Source: a virus. Taken from it: a DNA stretch of 28,236 nt. The stretch is taken from IMG/VR virus record IMGVR_UViG_3300022693_000624, positions 1 through 28,236 of that record. One strand, written 5' to 3'. The notes below the pieces were generated by a model. That model had not been told where the DNA came from. It ran no database searches and saw nothing but the letters and a program-made list of their open reading frames with translations. Below are positions 5,247-14,073 of the stretch, one piece after another (positions within the stretch are counted from its first letter, which is position 1; every line of letters begins with the position of its first letter). A program made the position numbers and the translations under genes.

Positions 5247-7602
5247 GTTCTGCAACCCAACTTACGGAAGCAGTATCACCCGCCGCGAAATTGCCCCCGT
5301 CCGAGGTCTGAATGCCTACAGTGAATCCCGTGGCAGATATACCCTGATAAAAAGTATTGTATGGGTCACCGCCAACGTTAGCCCCCTCGCCTGTGATTTG
5401 CACGTTGGGGTTTTTACCAAATCCGGTAGGCAAAACTACAGCGGTAGTAAATACATCGCTTGAGTTCGTCACAGTTATAGTCTCAGTTCCCGCAACTCTC
5501 AATCCTCGGATTTTAGTTGTAACACTACCCGCACCTGCAACGTACAAAGTCACACCCCCGGGGTCTACATTGGAAAACTCTGCAAATTCTGGATCGTCAC
5601 CAGTACCAGCATCAAAATCGATTATCTCACCAATATTTGGCGCGTTTAGCTTTAGATCTCTAAACGATATGCCGTATTTATCGCCAGTGTAGCCGCGATT
5701 TTCAAACCGTACAAAATCGCCTGTAGCATTTGGCGCGTTGATTTGCCCTGATATTCTAGTGACTCCACCGTACAATGTATTTGCATCTAAAACTGACCCA
5801 ACTTGATTGCCTATATCGATAAGCTGCCGACCACTACCCATGTTTACATCGCTGTAATAATTAACAACAGTATCAGCAGTGCCTAGTATGTGATCAAATC
5901 CCGATAGCTCAAACGGCGTATAAATAGGCGCGATAGTTGCTAAAGTTGGCACATTAATACTCCCGCCCTTAAAGAAAAACTGATTGCCGGAATACCCAAC
6001 GCCACCGCCGTAAACATGCACGTTATCCATTCCGCAACCTTCTTGCGCACCGTGAACATTTGCAGCATTAACGTTTAGCAGCGATAAATTACCCGTACAT
6101 GTCGAGTTGACCCATGTGCAGCTTATACAGATCTTTCTAATGCCGCCGGTTACAACCCCAGATACTGGCCCGCAATCTATACCATGTCTAAAGCCTGTAA
6201 AATCCCCGCTCGCTGTGCACTTATCAGAGCTGTTAAATCTAAAGCCGTAATTAGTGTTGAATGTATTTATGTCTGTAACTTGTTTAGTACCAAGATTTGT
6301 ACCATGCAGCTCGTAGCACATGTCAAATGTCATTGATGTATTATCTGAACCACCACAATCAACGTTATCGATAGCGCCCCGGCAATATCTAAATGAGATA
6401 TCAGTAGCCGAATTGTCAGATACATTATTACCACCCGCACCTATAACGCTAAAGTTTTTCCAATACCCATCAGCTATAGCGACAATGTAAACTATAGTTG
6501 GCGATGAACCATAACCTAACCTGAGCCCATCCCTAAGTGTCACAGTCGAACCTGAGACCGCGTCAACGACCTGAAATTCACCCTTCTGATTTTGCACTCT
6601 AAATCCGGTGTAGCTAAAATCAGTTGGATCATGGAGAAGTATTAGATCTCCAGCAACCAAACTCGGCGACGATGTTAATTCAATCGATTTATCACCGGCC
6701 GATGCTGATACGTTCAAACTCTCGATTTGCGTTACACCTGCACCCTCAATGGTTAAACACGCTTGATTGCTGATAGTTCCCGTTGCAGCGCTAAAGTCAA
6801 AAACAGCGTCGTTTAAATCAATATTCCAACGAGATCCGTCAATTATAACTTCAGCATCAAAAGCGTAAGTGGCTTTCTGGCCTCGGATAATTCCCGTGTT
6901 TGCGTCGAGGAATGTTTTCATGCCTGCAAATGCAGAGGAGTTTGCCGTACCTGTGGCAGATTGGAATATCCCGAAGTCTTCTAAATAGACTTCATCTCCA
7001 TCTCTCACACGCACCCATGCACCAAGCCCTCCCGTGATATCAGAGTTTGACGCGACATATTTCCCGCCCTGAGGGTCAGATGTGACCTCTGCCGTTAGGT
7101 TGGTGGCAGACCAAACAAAAGGCCCGCCGCCACCATTAAACCCGGCTAACCTAACCGCTACATTAATGGGGTCGTTATCTTGCAGCTCAGCAATGATAAT
7201 AGCGCGAAATTCTATATAGTCTGCAACCCCGGTATTGCCTAGCCGGTCCTCTACGGTAGCTGCCGAGGTGTACGAAACATCGCTAGCATCAATAAACCCA
7301 ACGTTATTAGGCACATAGTAAACTTGCTTGCTGCTTGAGTTTAAAACCTTTATCGCAAAGGCTCCGTCAACCAATATTCTTACAGGGGAGTTTTGATACA
7401 TGACAACGCCGCCCGCACCCGTTCTCAATGGCTGGCCAACATCAACACTAGAGCCGTCTTGCAGTAAGAGCGTGACTTGCTTCTGATTTGCCGCTATCTC
7501 TGGATCTTCATCGGGTTCGCCAACAAATACAAAGCCGTTAAAAACAGGCCTGCCTTGTGTTGGATCTGGGAAATATTCAATGCCTAAAAATACCGCTGTC
7601 AT
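5233..7602 (-). CDS. Tailspike, P22-type head-binding domain and beta-helix
   Basis: 789 residues, a homotrimeric receptor-binding spike by family analogy. Residues about 1-110 match the P22 gp9 head-binding domain: FPDPTQGRPVFNGFVFVGEP, then DPEIAANQKQVTLLLQDG, VGQPLRTGAGGVVMYQ, and VRILVDGAFAIKVLNSSSKQ. A linker domain follows (GGGGPFVWSATN, about 156-167), then a long Gly/Asn/Ser-rich series of short strands typical of a right-handed parallel beta-helix (about 190-690), and a C-terminal beta domain. The body likely binds or cleaves host surface polysaccharide, though catalytic residues cannot be assigned. The ribosome site is AAAAAGGG before ATG 7602. It is last in the late gene order, as in P22. 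Confidence 0.93.
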   Translation of the reverse strand: MTAVFLGIEYFPDPTQGRPVFNGFVFVGEPDEDPEIAANQKQVTLLLQDGSSVDVGQPLRTGAGGVVMYQNSPVRILVDGAFAIKVLNSSSKQVYYVPNNVGFIDASDVSYTSAATVEDRLGNTGVADYIEFRAIIIAELQDNDPINVAVRLAGFNGGGGPFVWSATNLTAEVTSDPQGGKYVASNSDITGGLGAWVRVRDGDEVYLEDFGIFQSATGTANSSAFAGMKTFLDANTGIIRGQKATYAFDAEVIIDGSRWNIDLNDAVFDFSAATGTISNQACLTIEGAGVTQIESLNVSASAGDKSIELTSSPSLVAGDLILLHDPTDFSYTGFRVQNQKGEFQVVDAVSGSTVTLRDGLRLGYGSSPTIVYIVAIADGYWKNFSVIGAGGNNVSDNSATDISFRYCRGAIDNVDCGGSDNTSMTFDMCYELHGTNLGTKQVTDINTFNTNYGFRFNSSDKCTASGDFTGFRHGIDCGPVSGVVTGGIRKICISCTWVNSTCTGNLSLLNVNAANVHGAQEGCGMDNVHVYGGGVGYSGNQFFFKGGSINVPTLATIAPIYTPFELSGFDHILGTADTVVNYYSDVNMGSGRQLIDIGNQVGSVLDANTLYGGVTRISGQINAPNATGDFVRFENRGYTGDKYGISFRDLKLNAPNIGEIIDFDAGTGDDPEFAEFSNVDPGGVTLYVAGAGSVTTKIRGLRVAGTETITVTNSSDVFTTAVVLPTGFGKNPNVQITGEGANVGGDPYNTFYQGISATGFTVGIQTSDGGNFAAGDTASVSWVAELNEY

Positions 7603-7641
7603 GATGTAACCCTTTTTGATTTAGTTTGTGGGTGTTATAGT

Positions 7642-7656
7642 GTGTAAAAAATACAC
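7642..7656. promoter_or_regulatory. Inverted repeat upstream of the 44-residue membrane gene
   Basis: GTGTA-AAAAA-TACAC: perfect 5-bp arms around five A. It sits between a weak -10 like TATAGT (7636-7641) and the AGGTGA ribosome site of the plus-strand gene at 7667, a sensible place for an operator. Short arms make chance occurrence possible. Confidence 0.35.
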
Positions 7657-7666
7657 AGGTGATTAA

Positions 7667-7801
7667 ATGATAATATTTATGCTGATACTGACAATAGCCT
7701 TTGGTAGCGCTCTGTTTATGATTCATCCCGCTCTACTCGTGGCGTGGTTATCCGTCATTGCTTTTAGCGTTTTTGGGCCGAAGAAAGCAACTGCTCGATA
7801 G
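7667..7801 (+). CDS. 44-residue membrane protein between gp16-like and tailspike genes
   Basis: A plus-strand gene of 44 codons with AGGTGA 5 nt before the ATG. The product is nearly all hydrophobic: MIIFMLILTIAFGSALFMIH then PALLVAWLSVIAFSVFG, two possible membrane segments separated by His-Pro, and a basic tail (PKKATAR). It lies opposite to the surrounding late genes and overlaps the gp16-like 3' end by 38 nt. In P22 this interval between genes 16 and 9 holds sieA and the immI genes, which are expressed in the lysogen or early. A role in superinfection exclusion is therefore a reasonable guess, but sequence alone shows only a small membrane protein. Confidence 0.5.
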   Translation: MIIFMLILTIAFGSALFMIHPALLVAWLSVIAFSVFGPKKATAR

Positions 7802-9470
7802 ATTTAATTAGATTCTCCTCATTGACGCGTTTGGCTATATTTTTAGCGGCAAGGGCGCCCTCCACAGCAAGTCCTGTAAATCCTCCCTGAGCCGCTGACC
7901 GTATGGCTTGCTCAGAAACTCGACCTGTTGCTCTTTCGATTTGCCCAGCAAATGACATAGGAGCTGACGACCCAAACAGCTTCTCTAGTTCATCCATCCA
8001 CACAGCTTGTTTCATGACGTCATCTGGAAACTTTGCGCCGTACTTTTTCGCCACTTCTTGCAGTCCGTTGATTGCCTCCATGGCTGGCACTCGGTTTGTG
8101 TTATTGCTCATCAATGTGCGCACCTGACTAACAAGCTTCTTGTTTGCATCTGGCGAGGCTGGATCAAACTTTTTTCCTACAATCGTTTTGAAGTCATTTA
8201 TTGCGCCAACAGTGTCAGAGAACTTTTTATTGGCGTCACCATAGGCTTTTGATGACGTGGAAAGCGTGTCGTTTATATCCTTTCTCAACCCCTTAAGAAG
8301 GCTCTCACCCTTGCTTAATATGGGGTCTGTGGTGCTTTTTTTGCCGAACTCAACAGATCCATCAATCACTTTTTTTAGTCGATGTGCCGACAACCCATTA
8401 ATCTTTTCTTTTTTTGATCGATTAGCAAAATAATCTAATGCTTTTTGGGTGCCAGCCGATCGCGCAAACTCTGAGTTTTCGTACTTACCGACAAGCTTTC
8501 CCTTAACTTCGGAAAATGTTATCCCCATGCCTTCCATTTTTTGTATGAAGCTATTGTGCGCCTGAGACAGATCGACCGTTTTAGCCTTGAGTTTGTTTGC
8601 TGCAACATTGACCGCTTGACCAGCCTTCTTGTTCATAATCTCAACGGTCTTTAGACGACGATAAAGCAAGTCACCCGCCGCATCTCCCGGCCGAGTAGTG
8701 ACAGCACCAGTCTTGCCTTCCGATGTTTGGCGCTTATTATCCTTCAGTATCTTTATAGCCTTACGCATTGCGCCCTTATCGGCTGCACTGGCATTGCGAA
8801 CAAGGTCAATAGTCCCTTTGTCCATGCCTTGCTTCTCGGCAAACTTGGCGGCTTTTTTGTTTATTCCAAGTTTTTGGGCAGGGATTGATTTATCAAACGC
8901 CTTAGCTGAAAAGCTTTTGATTTGTGCAGGGTCTGAGTTCTTCTCGACAAGCTCAGCAACCTTTGTTTTAGTTGGCGAGCTACGTTTGAACGCCAAGCTT
9001 AAAGGGGCCTTGGTGCCCATAGTGATAGCTTGTATTTCGGCCAAAGGCGGAATAGCCGAGAGTGGAGCTAAAGCCTTACCTGTAGCCTTTAAAAACTCTT
9101 TCCCAGCTTCTGATTCTGGCGTGTTAGTAAATTCACCCATACGCTGTGTAGCCAAGGCTTTGATTCTTTCGGCGGCCTCGGCCGTGCCAAACTTTCCAGC
9201 AGCGACCTCTTTTAAAACGCCTTCAATCGTGCCGCCAGTCAATCCAACTAGGCCAGTTGTTGCACCGGTAGCGAGAGCTTTTCCTGTCTCCCAGACACCC
9301 TCAGCCGTCTCACCAAGGGTTCTTTCTGGCGCTTCCGGGATTGGAGCTATGCTGTCAGTAGGGTCTTCAGGAATAAAAACCTCTGGCACTTCCTGAGACG
9401 CTATATAAGCATCTGGATCAAAAGCGGGCTGAGCCTTAGAGGCGATGTAAGCATCTGGATCAAAAGCCAT
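7764..9470 (-). CDS. Ejection protein, P22 gp16-like
   Basis: 568 residues (P22 gp16 is about 610). The N-terminus contains two copies of FDPDAYIAS (residues 3-11 and 17-25). A hydrophobic Gly/Ala/Thr segment (about 61-87) and another near 128-150 could enter membranes. The remainder is helical and Lys-rich. P22 gp16 is packaged in the head and ejected into the host with gp7 and gp20 to form a DNA-translocation channel across the envelope. The assignment rests mainly on order (after gp7-like and gp20-like, before the tailspike) plus the helical, partly amphipathic character. Starts at ATG 9470 with a TAATG overlap. Confidence 0.8.
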   Translation of the reverse strand: MAFDPDAYIASKAQPAFDPDAYIASQEVPEVFIPEDPTDSIAPIPEAPERTLGETAEGVWETGKALATGATTGLVGLTGGTIEGVLKEVAAGKFGTAEAAERIKALATQRMGEFTNTPESEAGKEFLKATGKALAPLSAIPPLAEIQAITMGTKAPLSLAFKRSSPTKTKVAELVEKNSDPAQIKSFSAKAFDKSIPAQKLGINKKAAKFAEKQGMDKGTIDLVRNASAADKGAMRKAIKILKDNKRQTSEGKTGAVTTRPGDAAGDLLYRRLKTVEIMNKKAGQAVNVAANKLKAKTVDLSQAHNSFIQKMEGMGITFSEVKGKLVGKYENSEFARSAGTQKALDYFANRSKKEKINGLSAHRLKKVIDGSVEFGKKSTTDPILSKGESLLKGLRKDINDTLSTSSKAYGDANKKFSDTVGAINDFKTIVGKKFDPASPDANKKLVSQVRTLMSNNTNRVPAMEAINGLQEVAKKYGAKFPDDVMKQAVWMDELEKLFGSSAPMSFAGQIERATGRVSEQAIRSAAQGGFTGLAVEGALAAKNIAKRVNEENLIKSIEQLLSSAQKR

Positions 9471-10837
9471 TATCTAGCGCCTTGCATTTGTAGTATTTGT
9501 GCGGCTCTCGGATCATCTGGATTAGCTCTAGCCCAGTCAATAGCCTGCTGATCTTGTGATACGTCTTGAGCTGCTGGAGCCTCAGGACTTGGCCCGCCTT
9601 GAGATTCAATCATGCTATCAAAGCCAGACGTATACATCGCGTTATCGTCTTTGTATGCGGTTTCAAGCCTAGTAATGCTGCTTTGGCTTGCCTCAAGTAT
9701 TTGATCGATAACCCGTATCATTTCAGCGTTATCACCTTTTTGATCGAGCGCACCAAGCTTAGCTTCTAATAGCACAAGCTCTGAGCCAGATATAGCGCCT
9801 AATGAGCCGCCCGATTCTTTCAGGTCAATTAATGTGGTGAATGCGGAGTGAGCCTTAAGCGTGTTAATTAAGCCCTTGAGCTTTCTTGCTTGAGTTCCCG
9901 GCAATCCAGAAAGTGACGCACCATGCTTAGTTGACCAATTGTTTAGATTCTTTTTAATCTCATCAGCCGTAGCTTTCATTATCTTTTGGCTAGACTTAGC
10001 CGAGCCAATCTTGCTTCTATACTTGCTCTTACTTTTGCGCCACTCGCCTTGCTGCTCAGCAAAGTCCACTCGTGATTTCTTGTCAGCTTCAATATTAGCC
10101 ATAGCCTTAGCGTCATCGGAAACCCGCCCAGATTTAACATCAACAACAGGTATCCATTGCTTTGTGATTTCGTCTTGCTGATACGGAACGCCATTGATAT
10201 CTATGGTCTTGGAGCGGAATCGAACAAGATCGCCCTTGTCGCCGCTCTGCTCATAAGCGGCTACTGACTCAACAGTGAAGTCCTTCATGCTTATGGGTAG
10301 AACCTTAGTTTGATCGCCGCCACCTAGAGTTTTAGAGTAATTCTCATAAGCTTTAGGATCGATCATGGCAACATCTTTTTCAGCCATCGATTTAAGCTCG
10401 GCATCTGACTTAGTATTGAGCGCCTCTTTTAGCTTTGACGCATCACCACCCTTAGATTCAATTTCTTCTACTCTCGCCTGATATGCTGTTCTGGCTTCCA
10501 TTCGACCACTTAGAACATCCTTAGCTACAGATAGTCTAGGCCTAGATGAGAACTTGTCTTGCAAGTCGATAGCCCTTGTAAACGTCTCCCTATGCTTAGG
10601 GTTTCTTATTGCCCACTGAGCCAAAGCCAAAGAGTCTTCACTTTCTAGCAAGGCAGCACCCTCTTTTAGAGTCTCAATTCGCTTCATTTCTTCCTGCTGA
10701 ATCGCCGCTCTATCATCTCGCTGGAACTGACGCTGTTCTTCAGTGATATCATATTGCTGTCTTTGCATACGCATACCCTGCAAGCCCTCAGCCGTACTTA
10801 GCGCAACCTGACCAGCATTTACAAATCCGTTAGACAT
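9470..10837 (-). CDS. Ejection protein, P22 gp20-like
   Basis: 455 residues when started at ATG 10837 (MSNGFVNAGQVALS), which has GGCGG/GCGGAA upstream and overlaps the gp7-like stop by 8 nt; the frame is open further to 10891 but that would overlap 62 nt without reason. P22 gp20 is 471 residues. The product is mainly helical with Gln/Arg-rich N-terminal helix (MRMQRQQYDITEEQRQFQRD, about 22-41) and an acidic Pro/Ala/Gln-rich C-terminus. By position and character it is the second ejectosome protein. No catalytic motif is visible. Confidence 0.8.
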   Translation of the reverse strand: MSNGFVNAGQVALSTAEGLQGMRMQRQQYDITEEQRQFQRDDRAAIQQEEMKRIETLKEGAALLESEDSLALAQWAIRNPKHRETFTRAIDLQDKFSSRPRLSVAKDVLSGRMEARTAYQARVEEIESKGGDASKLKEALNTKSDAELKSMAEKDVAMIDPKAYENYSKTLGGGDQTKVLPISMKDFTVESVAAYEQSGDKGDLVRFRSKTIDINGVPYQQDEITKQWIPVVDVKSGRVSDDAKAMANIEADKKSRVDFAEQQGEWRKSKSKYRSKIGSAKSSQKIMKATADEIKKNLNNWSTKHGASLSGLPGTQARKLKGLINTLKAHSAFTTLIDLKESGGSLGAISGSELVLLEAKLGALDQKGDNAEMIRVIDQILEASQSSITRLETAYKDDNAMYTSGFDSMIESQGGPSPEAPAAQDVSQDQQAIDWARANPDDPRAAQILQMQGAR

Positions 10838-11462
10838 TTCCGCCACCGCCTTGACCCCGATTATTGAAATAGCTGGACGCCATACCTCCAAGAGTACCCG
10901 CCGCCTGACCGTATATGTTGCCCTGATTGATTGCAGCTTGACCCTGTATTTGGCCTATGTTTCCTAGCCTCATACCAAGAGACGAGCCCAACGCTTGAGC
11001 CCCAGCCGCACCTTGAGACGCGGCACCCATGCCCATGTTAGCAATGCCTGTTAATCGATTTTGCTGACCAGCCATAAATTGTTGACCGAGTTGAGGCGCA
11101 ATCTGACCTATTGCCGCCTCACTTGCGCCGCTTCTAAGGCCACCAGTTGCACCCTGAGTTCTCAGTATGTCAGAGGAGGCTTGGTCTGATAGTGCCGCGT
11201 ATTCATCACTTTCATAGTAACCCGTCAGCATTTCACCTCTAGCCTCCGGATCTAGCATACCCTGAAGGCCTTCTAGCGCTCCATAGCCAGCCTCTCGATA
11301 AGGTTGCTGCAATTCTAGAGAGTCTTGAAACATACGCTCCTCAACACTCATAGCCTCCCTTTGCGAGGCCTGCTGAGCCTTGGAGGACTCTTTATTCGAG
11401 TTACTATTTATAACCGCACCAACGACCGTAGCCGCTGCAACTGCAACCATTCCCCAGCTCAT
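10830..11462 (-). CDS. Ejection protein, P22 gp7-like
   Basis: 210 residues. The N-terminus has a Val/Ala-rich segment (MSWGMVAVAAATVVGAVINS) that could be membrane-active, followed by a Gln/Ser/Glu-rich helix and a YREAGYGALEGLQGMLDPEA stretch. The C-terminal half is an Ala/Gly/Gln-rich helical array ending in Gly-rich GQGGGGNV. Proteins of this type are common in the first ejection-protein slot of P22-like and related podoviruses. It would be packaged in the virion and released at infection. ATGA overlap with the upstream cupin gene. Confidence 0.8.
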   Translation of the reverse strand: MSWGMVAVAAATVVGAVINSNSNKESSKAQQASQREAMSVEERMFQDSLELQQPYREAGYGALEGLQGMLDPEARGEMLTGYYESDEYAALSDQASSDILRTQGATGGLRSGASEAAIGQIAPQLGQQFMAGQQNRLTGIANMGMGAASQGAAGAQALGSSLGMRLGNIGQIQGQAAINQGNIYGQAAGTLGGMASSYFNNRGQGGGGNV

Positions 11463-11896
11463 ACCGATAACCTCTTTGCTTGCTCAATCAAGCTATCTAT
11501 TTTTAGTTCGCCATAGCTTTCCACTATAACCTCTTTTTCAATCTGCTCTAAATCCGTACTTTCAGTAACGTGTATAGTCTGCCAAATACAATCTGTGTGC
11601 ATATAAACGACCTTCTGCACTCCAGCACCACTAATAAATGTATAAGGAGCCTTCAGCCTCTCCTGTCCAGCCGCTGTTATCACAGTGACATCACCTTTAA
11701 GCAATATATTAAAATGCTCAGTCGCGTGAATCTTACCAATGATAATTGTATCTTTCGGCATGAATATCTCTCGCAGATATACACCCTTAGAGAATCTATG
11801 AGTTACCGGGCAATCGACTTGAGGATACTTTTTAAACTCCTCCGCGATAAAGGCAATCTTGTCTCGCTTATCATTTATGCTGGCTACCGTACTCAT
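11459..11896 (-). CDS. Cupin-fold protein in the P22 gp14 slot
   Basis: 145 residues. The central part (about 34-115) shows the cupin pattern found in many phage proteins: YLREIFMPKDTIIIGKIHAT, then HFNILLKGDVTVITAAG, then a turn (APYTFISGAGVQKVVYMHTD) and WQTIHVTE. His residues at the two strand ends are candidates for metal binding. The gene lies between the tail-plug genes and gp7-like, where P22 has gene 14, whose protein helps assembly, but sequence relation to gp14 is not visible. Function in the virion or in sugar metabolism is unknown. Confidence 0.75.
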   Translation of the reverse strand: MSTVASINDKRDKIAFIAEEFKKYPQVDCPVTHRFSKGVYLREIFMPKDTIIIGKIHATEHFNILLKGDVTVITAAGQERLKAPYTFISGAGVQKVVYMHTDCIWQTIHVTESTDLEQIEKEVIVESYGELKIDSLIEQAKRLSV

Positions 11897-12231
11897 GTAG
11901 TCACCGTCTTAGTGATCTTAATATTTGTCCCGATCGCACTGGCGAAGACTATTATATTCTGCCCAACCTCGTAGCCTTGGCCAATTATCTCGCCAACATC
12001 TATAGAACCATTAGCTGCCAATGTGGGGTATTCAGCGATTAGTATACCGCTAGCAATAGTAAGATCCGGACTCTCGTAGAAGTCAACGTCAATAGTCGCG
12101 CCTGTAGTGTTGTGCAGGCTGGCGCCCTGTATGCCTTCTCTAATACTTGGCGCTACAGGGTTTAATACAGTGGTATCTGTAGTTGCCGGGATATCTATTA
12201 CCGCCTGACCGACATTAACTGTGATTGTCAT
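11893..12231 (-). CDS. 112-residue beta-rich structural-region protein
   Basis: Predicted all-beta: alternating Val/Ile/Thr strands (MTITVNVGQAVIDIP, ASLHNTTGATIDVDFY, QNIIVFASAIGTNIKITK). The middle contains YESPDLTIASGILIAEY, reminiscent of small virion proteins that form beta-sandwich decorations or adaptors. It is coupled by ATGA to both neighbours, so it is made with the needle-like and cupin proteins. No family name can be given with confidence. Confidence 0.7.
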   Translation of the reverse strand: MTITVNVGQAVIDIPATTDTTVLNPVAPSIREGIQGASLHNTTGATIDVDFYESPDLTIASGILIAEYPTLAANGSIDVGEIIGQGYEVGQNIIVFASAIGTNIKITKTVTT

Positions 12232-12626
12232 ACTCGGCCCGCCAGTTGTGAGTTATCGTTCATAATTGACCTATTGCTTAGTATCTCAGCCTGTAGCTTA
12301 CCGTTTTGTATCATAAGTGCGCCCACCAACTGAGTTACATCTTCAATGTTGTTTAGGTTTACGAGTATCGCAGCTGCATTAACCAATATGTCCGAAGCGT
12401 TAACGATGATAGCAGCGGCATTTGTAGCTATATCAGCACTGTTAATCAGTATCGCAGCGGTATTGGCTTCAATATTCAGCGTGTTAATGTCAATCTGATC
12501 TGCAAAAACATCCTCAACTTGAGTGATGCCAAGATAATCATTGATCATCAAGTGCTTCCAGCCAGTTTCTTCCTCAACGCTGTCGTAGTTTAATCTAGCC
12601 CTAAGTACCAAATCAGCTACAGCCAT
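12228..12626 (-). CDS. Trimeric coiled-coil protein, candidate tail needle (gp26 position)
   Basis: 132 residues in the slot after gp10-like, where P22 has the tail needle gp26. Residues 45-94 comprise seven uninterrupted heptads of the form I-x-x-N-x-x-x (Ile at 45, 52, 59, 66, 73, 80, 87; Asn at 48, 55, 62, 69, 76, 83, 90). Ile at position a with Asn at position d is the pattern known from trimeric coiled coils of autotransporter adhesins. The N-terminal 40 residues would bind the gp10-like plug, and a further helix closes the C-terminus (about 96-118). It is shorter than gp26 (233) and has no obvious knob, so the needle would be short or completed by another protein. Confidence 0.7.
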   Translation of the reverse strand: MAVADLVLRARLNYDSVEEETGWKHLMINDYLGITQVEDVFADQIDINTLNIEANTAAILINSADIATNAAAIIVNASDILVNAAAILVNLNNIEDVTQLVGALMIQNGKLQAEILSNRSIMNDNSQLAGRV

Positions 12627-14032
12627 TAGCTAGCCTCGATATTTAAAAATGCGAATGACATCCTAGACCTAGACGCACCCCGGAATCTATAAGCTATAAA
12701 GCGGCGGACATAACCAAGGCCACGAATATAAAAACGCTGGTCATAATCAAGATTCTCAGCGTATAGCTCGACTTCCTCATTTGACCATACCTTGCCATCT
12801 ACCGTTTGACTTAAGAATAAAGTAGCGTCCTCGTCAGGGGCAACACCGGGAATAGTCTCAAGCTCAAGAACGTCAACGCTTCTGGTCTCCATGTTCACCA
12901 GCGGTGTGAATAATAACCACTCTGCAATATCGCCATAATGAGTAGCGACTGAAGGGTCAAGAAATCCAATGTTTCCACCTCGCTTATCTCCTCCGATCCA
13001 TTTTGACGTATCCGATGACCGCACAAAGTTCTTACCTCTGTAAATCTTGGTACCACTAACATCTGATCGTAATATAGTCCAAGCGACATTAGTACCTAGA
13101 GCATCGCCAATGTTTTGGTTATACAGCAACACTTGATTAGGAAGATGAATGATCACGTAATTAATGGCGTCGACAATGATTGAGTCCATCGTTACCGATC
13201 TAAGTCCGCCGTCTGATGTTTCATCAAGGATTTTATCGACTTCTCTAGAGCTAATGCGCTTAGACCCACCGCCTTGCACTATGTAAATGCCAGGGCTTGA
13301 TTCTTCTCTGCGACCGACCACAAACCAAGTAGCTGACTTCTCGGTTTTGCAGTGGGTACCAAGGATGCCGAGCTTTAACGCTTTAAGACTTATACGAGCA
13401 TACTGAAAGTTTTGCTTTCCTTGGTTTGTGTAGTATTCAGTGGTGTTCTCACCAAACGCTATTAGTTCGTTGTCTTCATTGATTCCGAGGCCGTAAGTAA
13501 CATCAGGCCTGAATTCAGCAGTAGCGAAATCTAAAACTAAGTACTCTTCTTCGTTGGTAATATCTGAGTGGTATATGATCTCGCCATCGGTAAGTATAAA
13601 GACGCCATCAGCCCAAACTATATCTATAGGGCTTCCAATTTCAGGGTCAACAATCTGTCTAAATCCATCGTCCGGGTTGTAGTAGTAAAGATTACCATCA
13701 GCAACGATAGCGATATTATTGAAGGAGAATGCTATTCGAATTTGCTCAGAACCGGGAACGACACCAAGAACCGTAGTCGATCCATTTGAGTTAACTTTAA
13801 TAAATGAATTGCCACTTACTCGATAGTGGCCTTGAAAATCAGACCTAGATACCCACCTTGCGCCACGATCAACACCCTCGCCATCAGCAAATAAAGATAG
13901 ACCAAACCATTGGTACATGTAGCCCTGAGCACCCTTGATAGGGTGGTTTATGGCGGTCATATTGACGGGTAGGGCGTCACGATAATCGACGTTATCGTCT
14001 ACTGCATCCCCTTTGATTAGTGGTATTTGCAT
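12626..14032 (-). CDS. Packaged-DNA stabilisation protein, P22 gp10-like
   Basis: 468 residues, close to P22 gp10 (472). Matching segments run in order: NVDYRDALPVNM near residue 14, GDAVD start region, GILGTHCKTEKSATWFVVGR (about 221-240, compare gp10 GIAGTYCKT), YVIIHLPNQVLLYNQN, and LLFTPLVNMETRSVDVLELE near 380-400, ending in a strand-rich C-terminus with RRFIAYRFRG. gp10 forms the tail hub between gp4 and the needle and closes the portal after packaging. The upstream gap of 41 nt to the gp4-like gene holds an AGG-type ribosome site. Confidence 0.9.
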   Translation of the reverse strand: MQIPLIKGDAVDDNVDYRDALPVNMTAINHPIKGAQGYMYQWFGLSLFADGEGVDRGARWVSRSDFQGHYRVSGNSFIKVNSNGSTTVLGVVPGSEQIRIAFSFNNIAIVADGNLYYYNPDDGFRQIVDPEIGSPIDIVWADGVFILTDGEIIYHSDITNEEEYLVLDFATAEFRPDVTYGLGINEDNELIAFGENTTEYYTNQGKQNFQYARISLKALKLGILGTHCKTEKSATWFVVGRREESSPGIYIVQGGGSKRISSREVDKILDETSDGGLRSVTMDSIIVDAINYVIIHLPNQVLLYNQNIGDALGTNVAWTILRSDVSGTKIYRGKNFVRSSDTSKWIGGDKRGGNIGFLDPSVATHYGDIAEWLLFTPLVNMETRSVDVLELETIPGVAPDEDATLFLSQTVDGKVWSNEEVELYAENLDYDQRFYIRGLGYVRRFIAYRFRGASRSRMSFAFLNIEAS

Positions 14033-14073
14033 CTAGTAAGCCTATGTTTGAGCAATTATAACACCCTGCCAGA

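Noticed and set aside
7616-7641. TTGATT...TATAGT as a promoter for the 44-residue gene
   Set aside because: The spacer is only 14 nt; the alternative TTTTTG at 17 nt is weak, so no promoter is called.
8698-9396. 232-codon plus-strand open frame opposite the gp16-like gene
   Set aside because: Long but antisense to a well-supported gene; its Ser/Ala/Pro composition mirrors the Lys/Ala-rich gene and no ribosome site is present.
10838-10891. Longer start for the gp20-like protein
   Set aside because: Would overlap the gp7-like gene by 62 nt without a ribosome site, while ATG 10837 fits the 8-nt overlap seen elsewhere.
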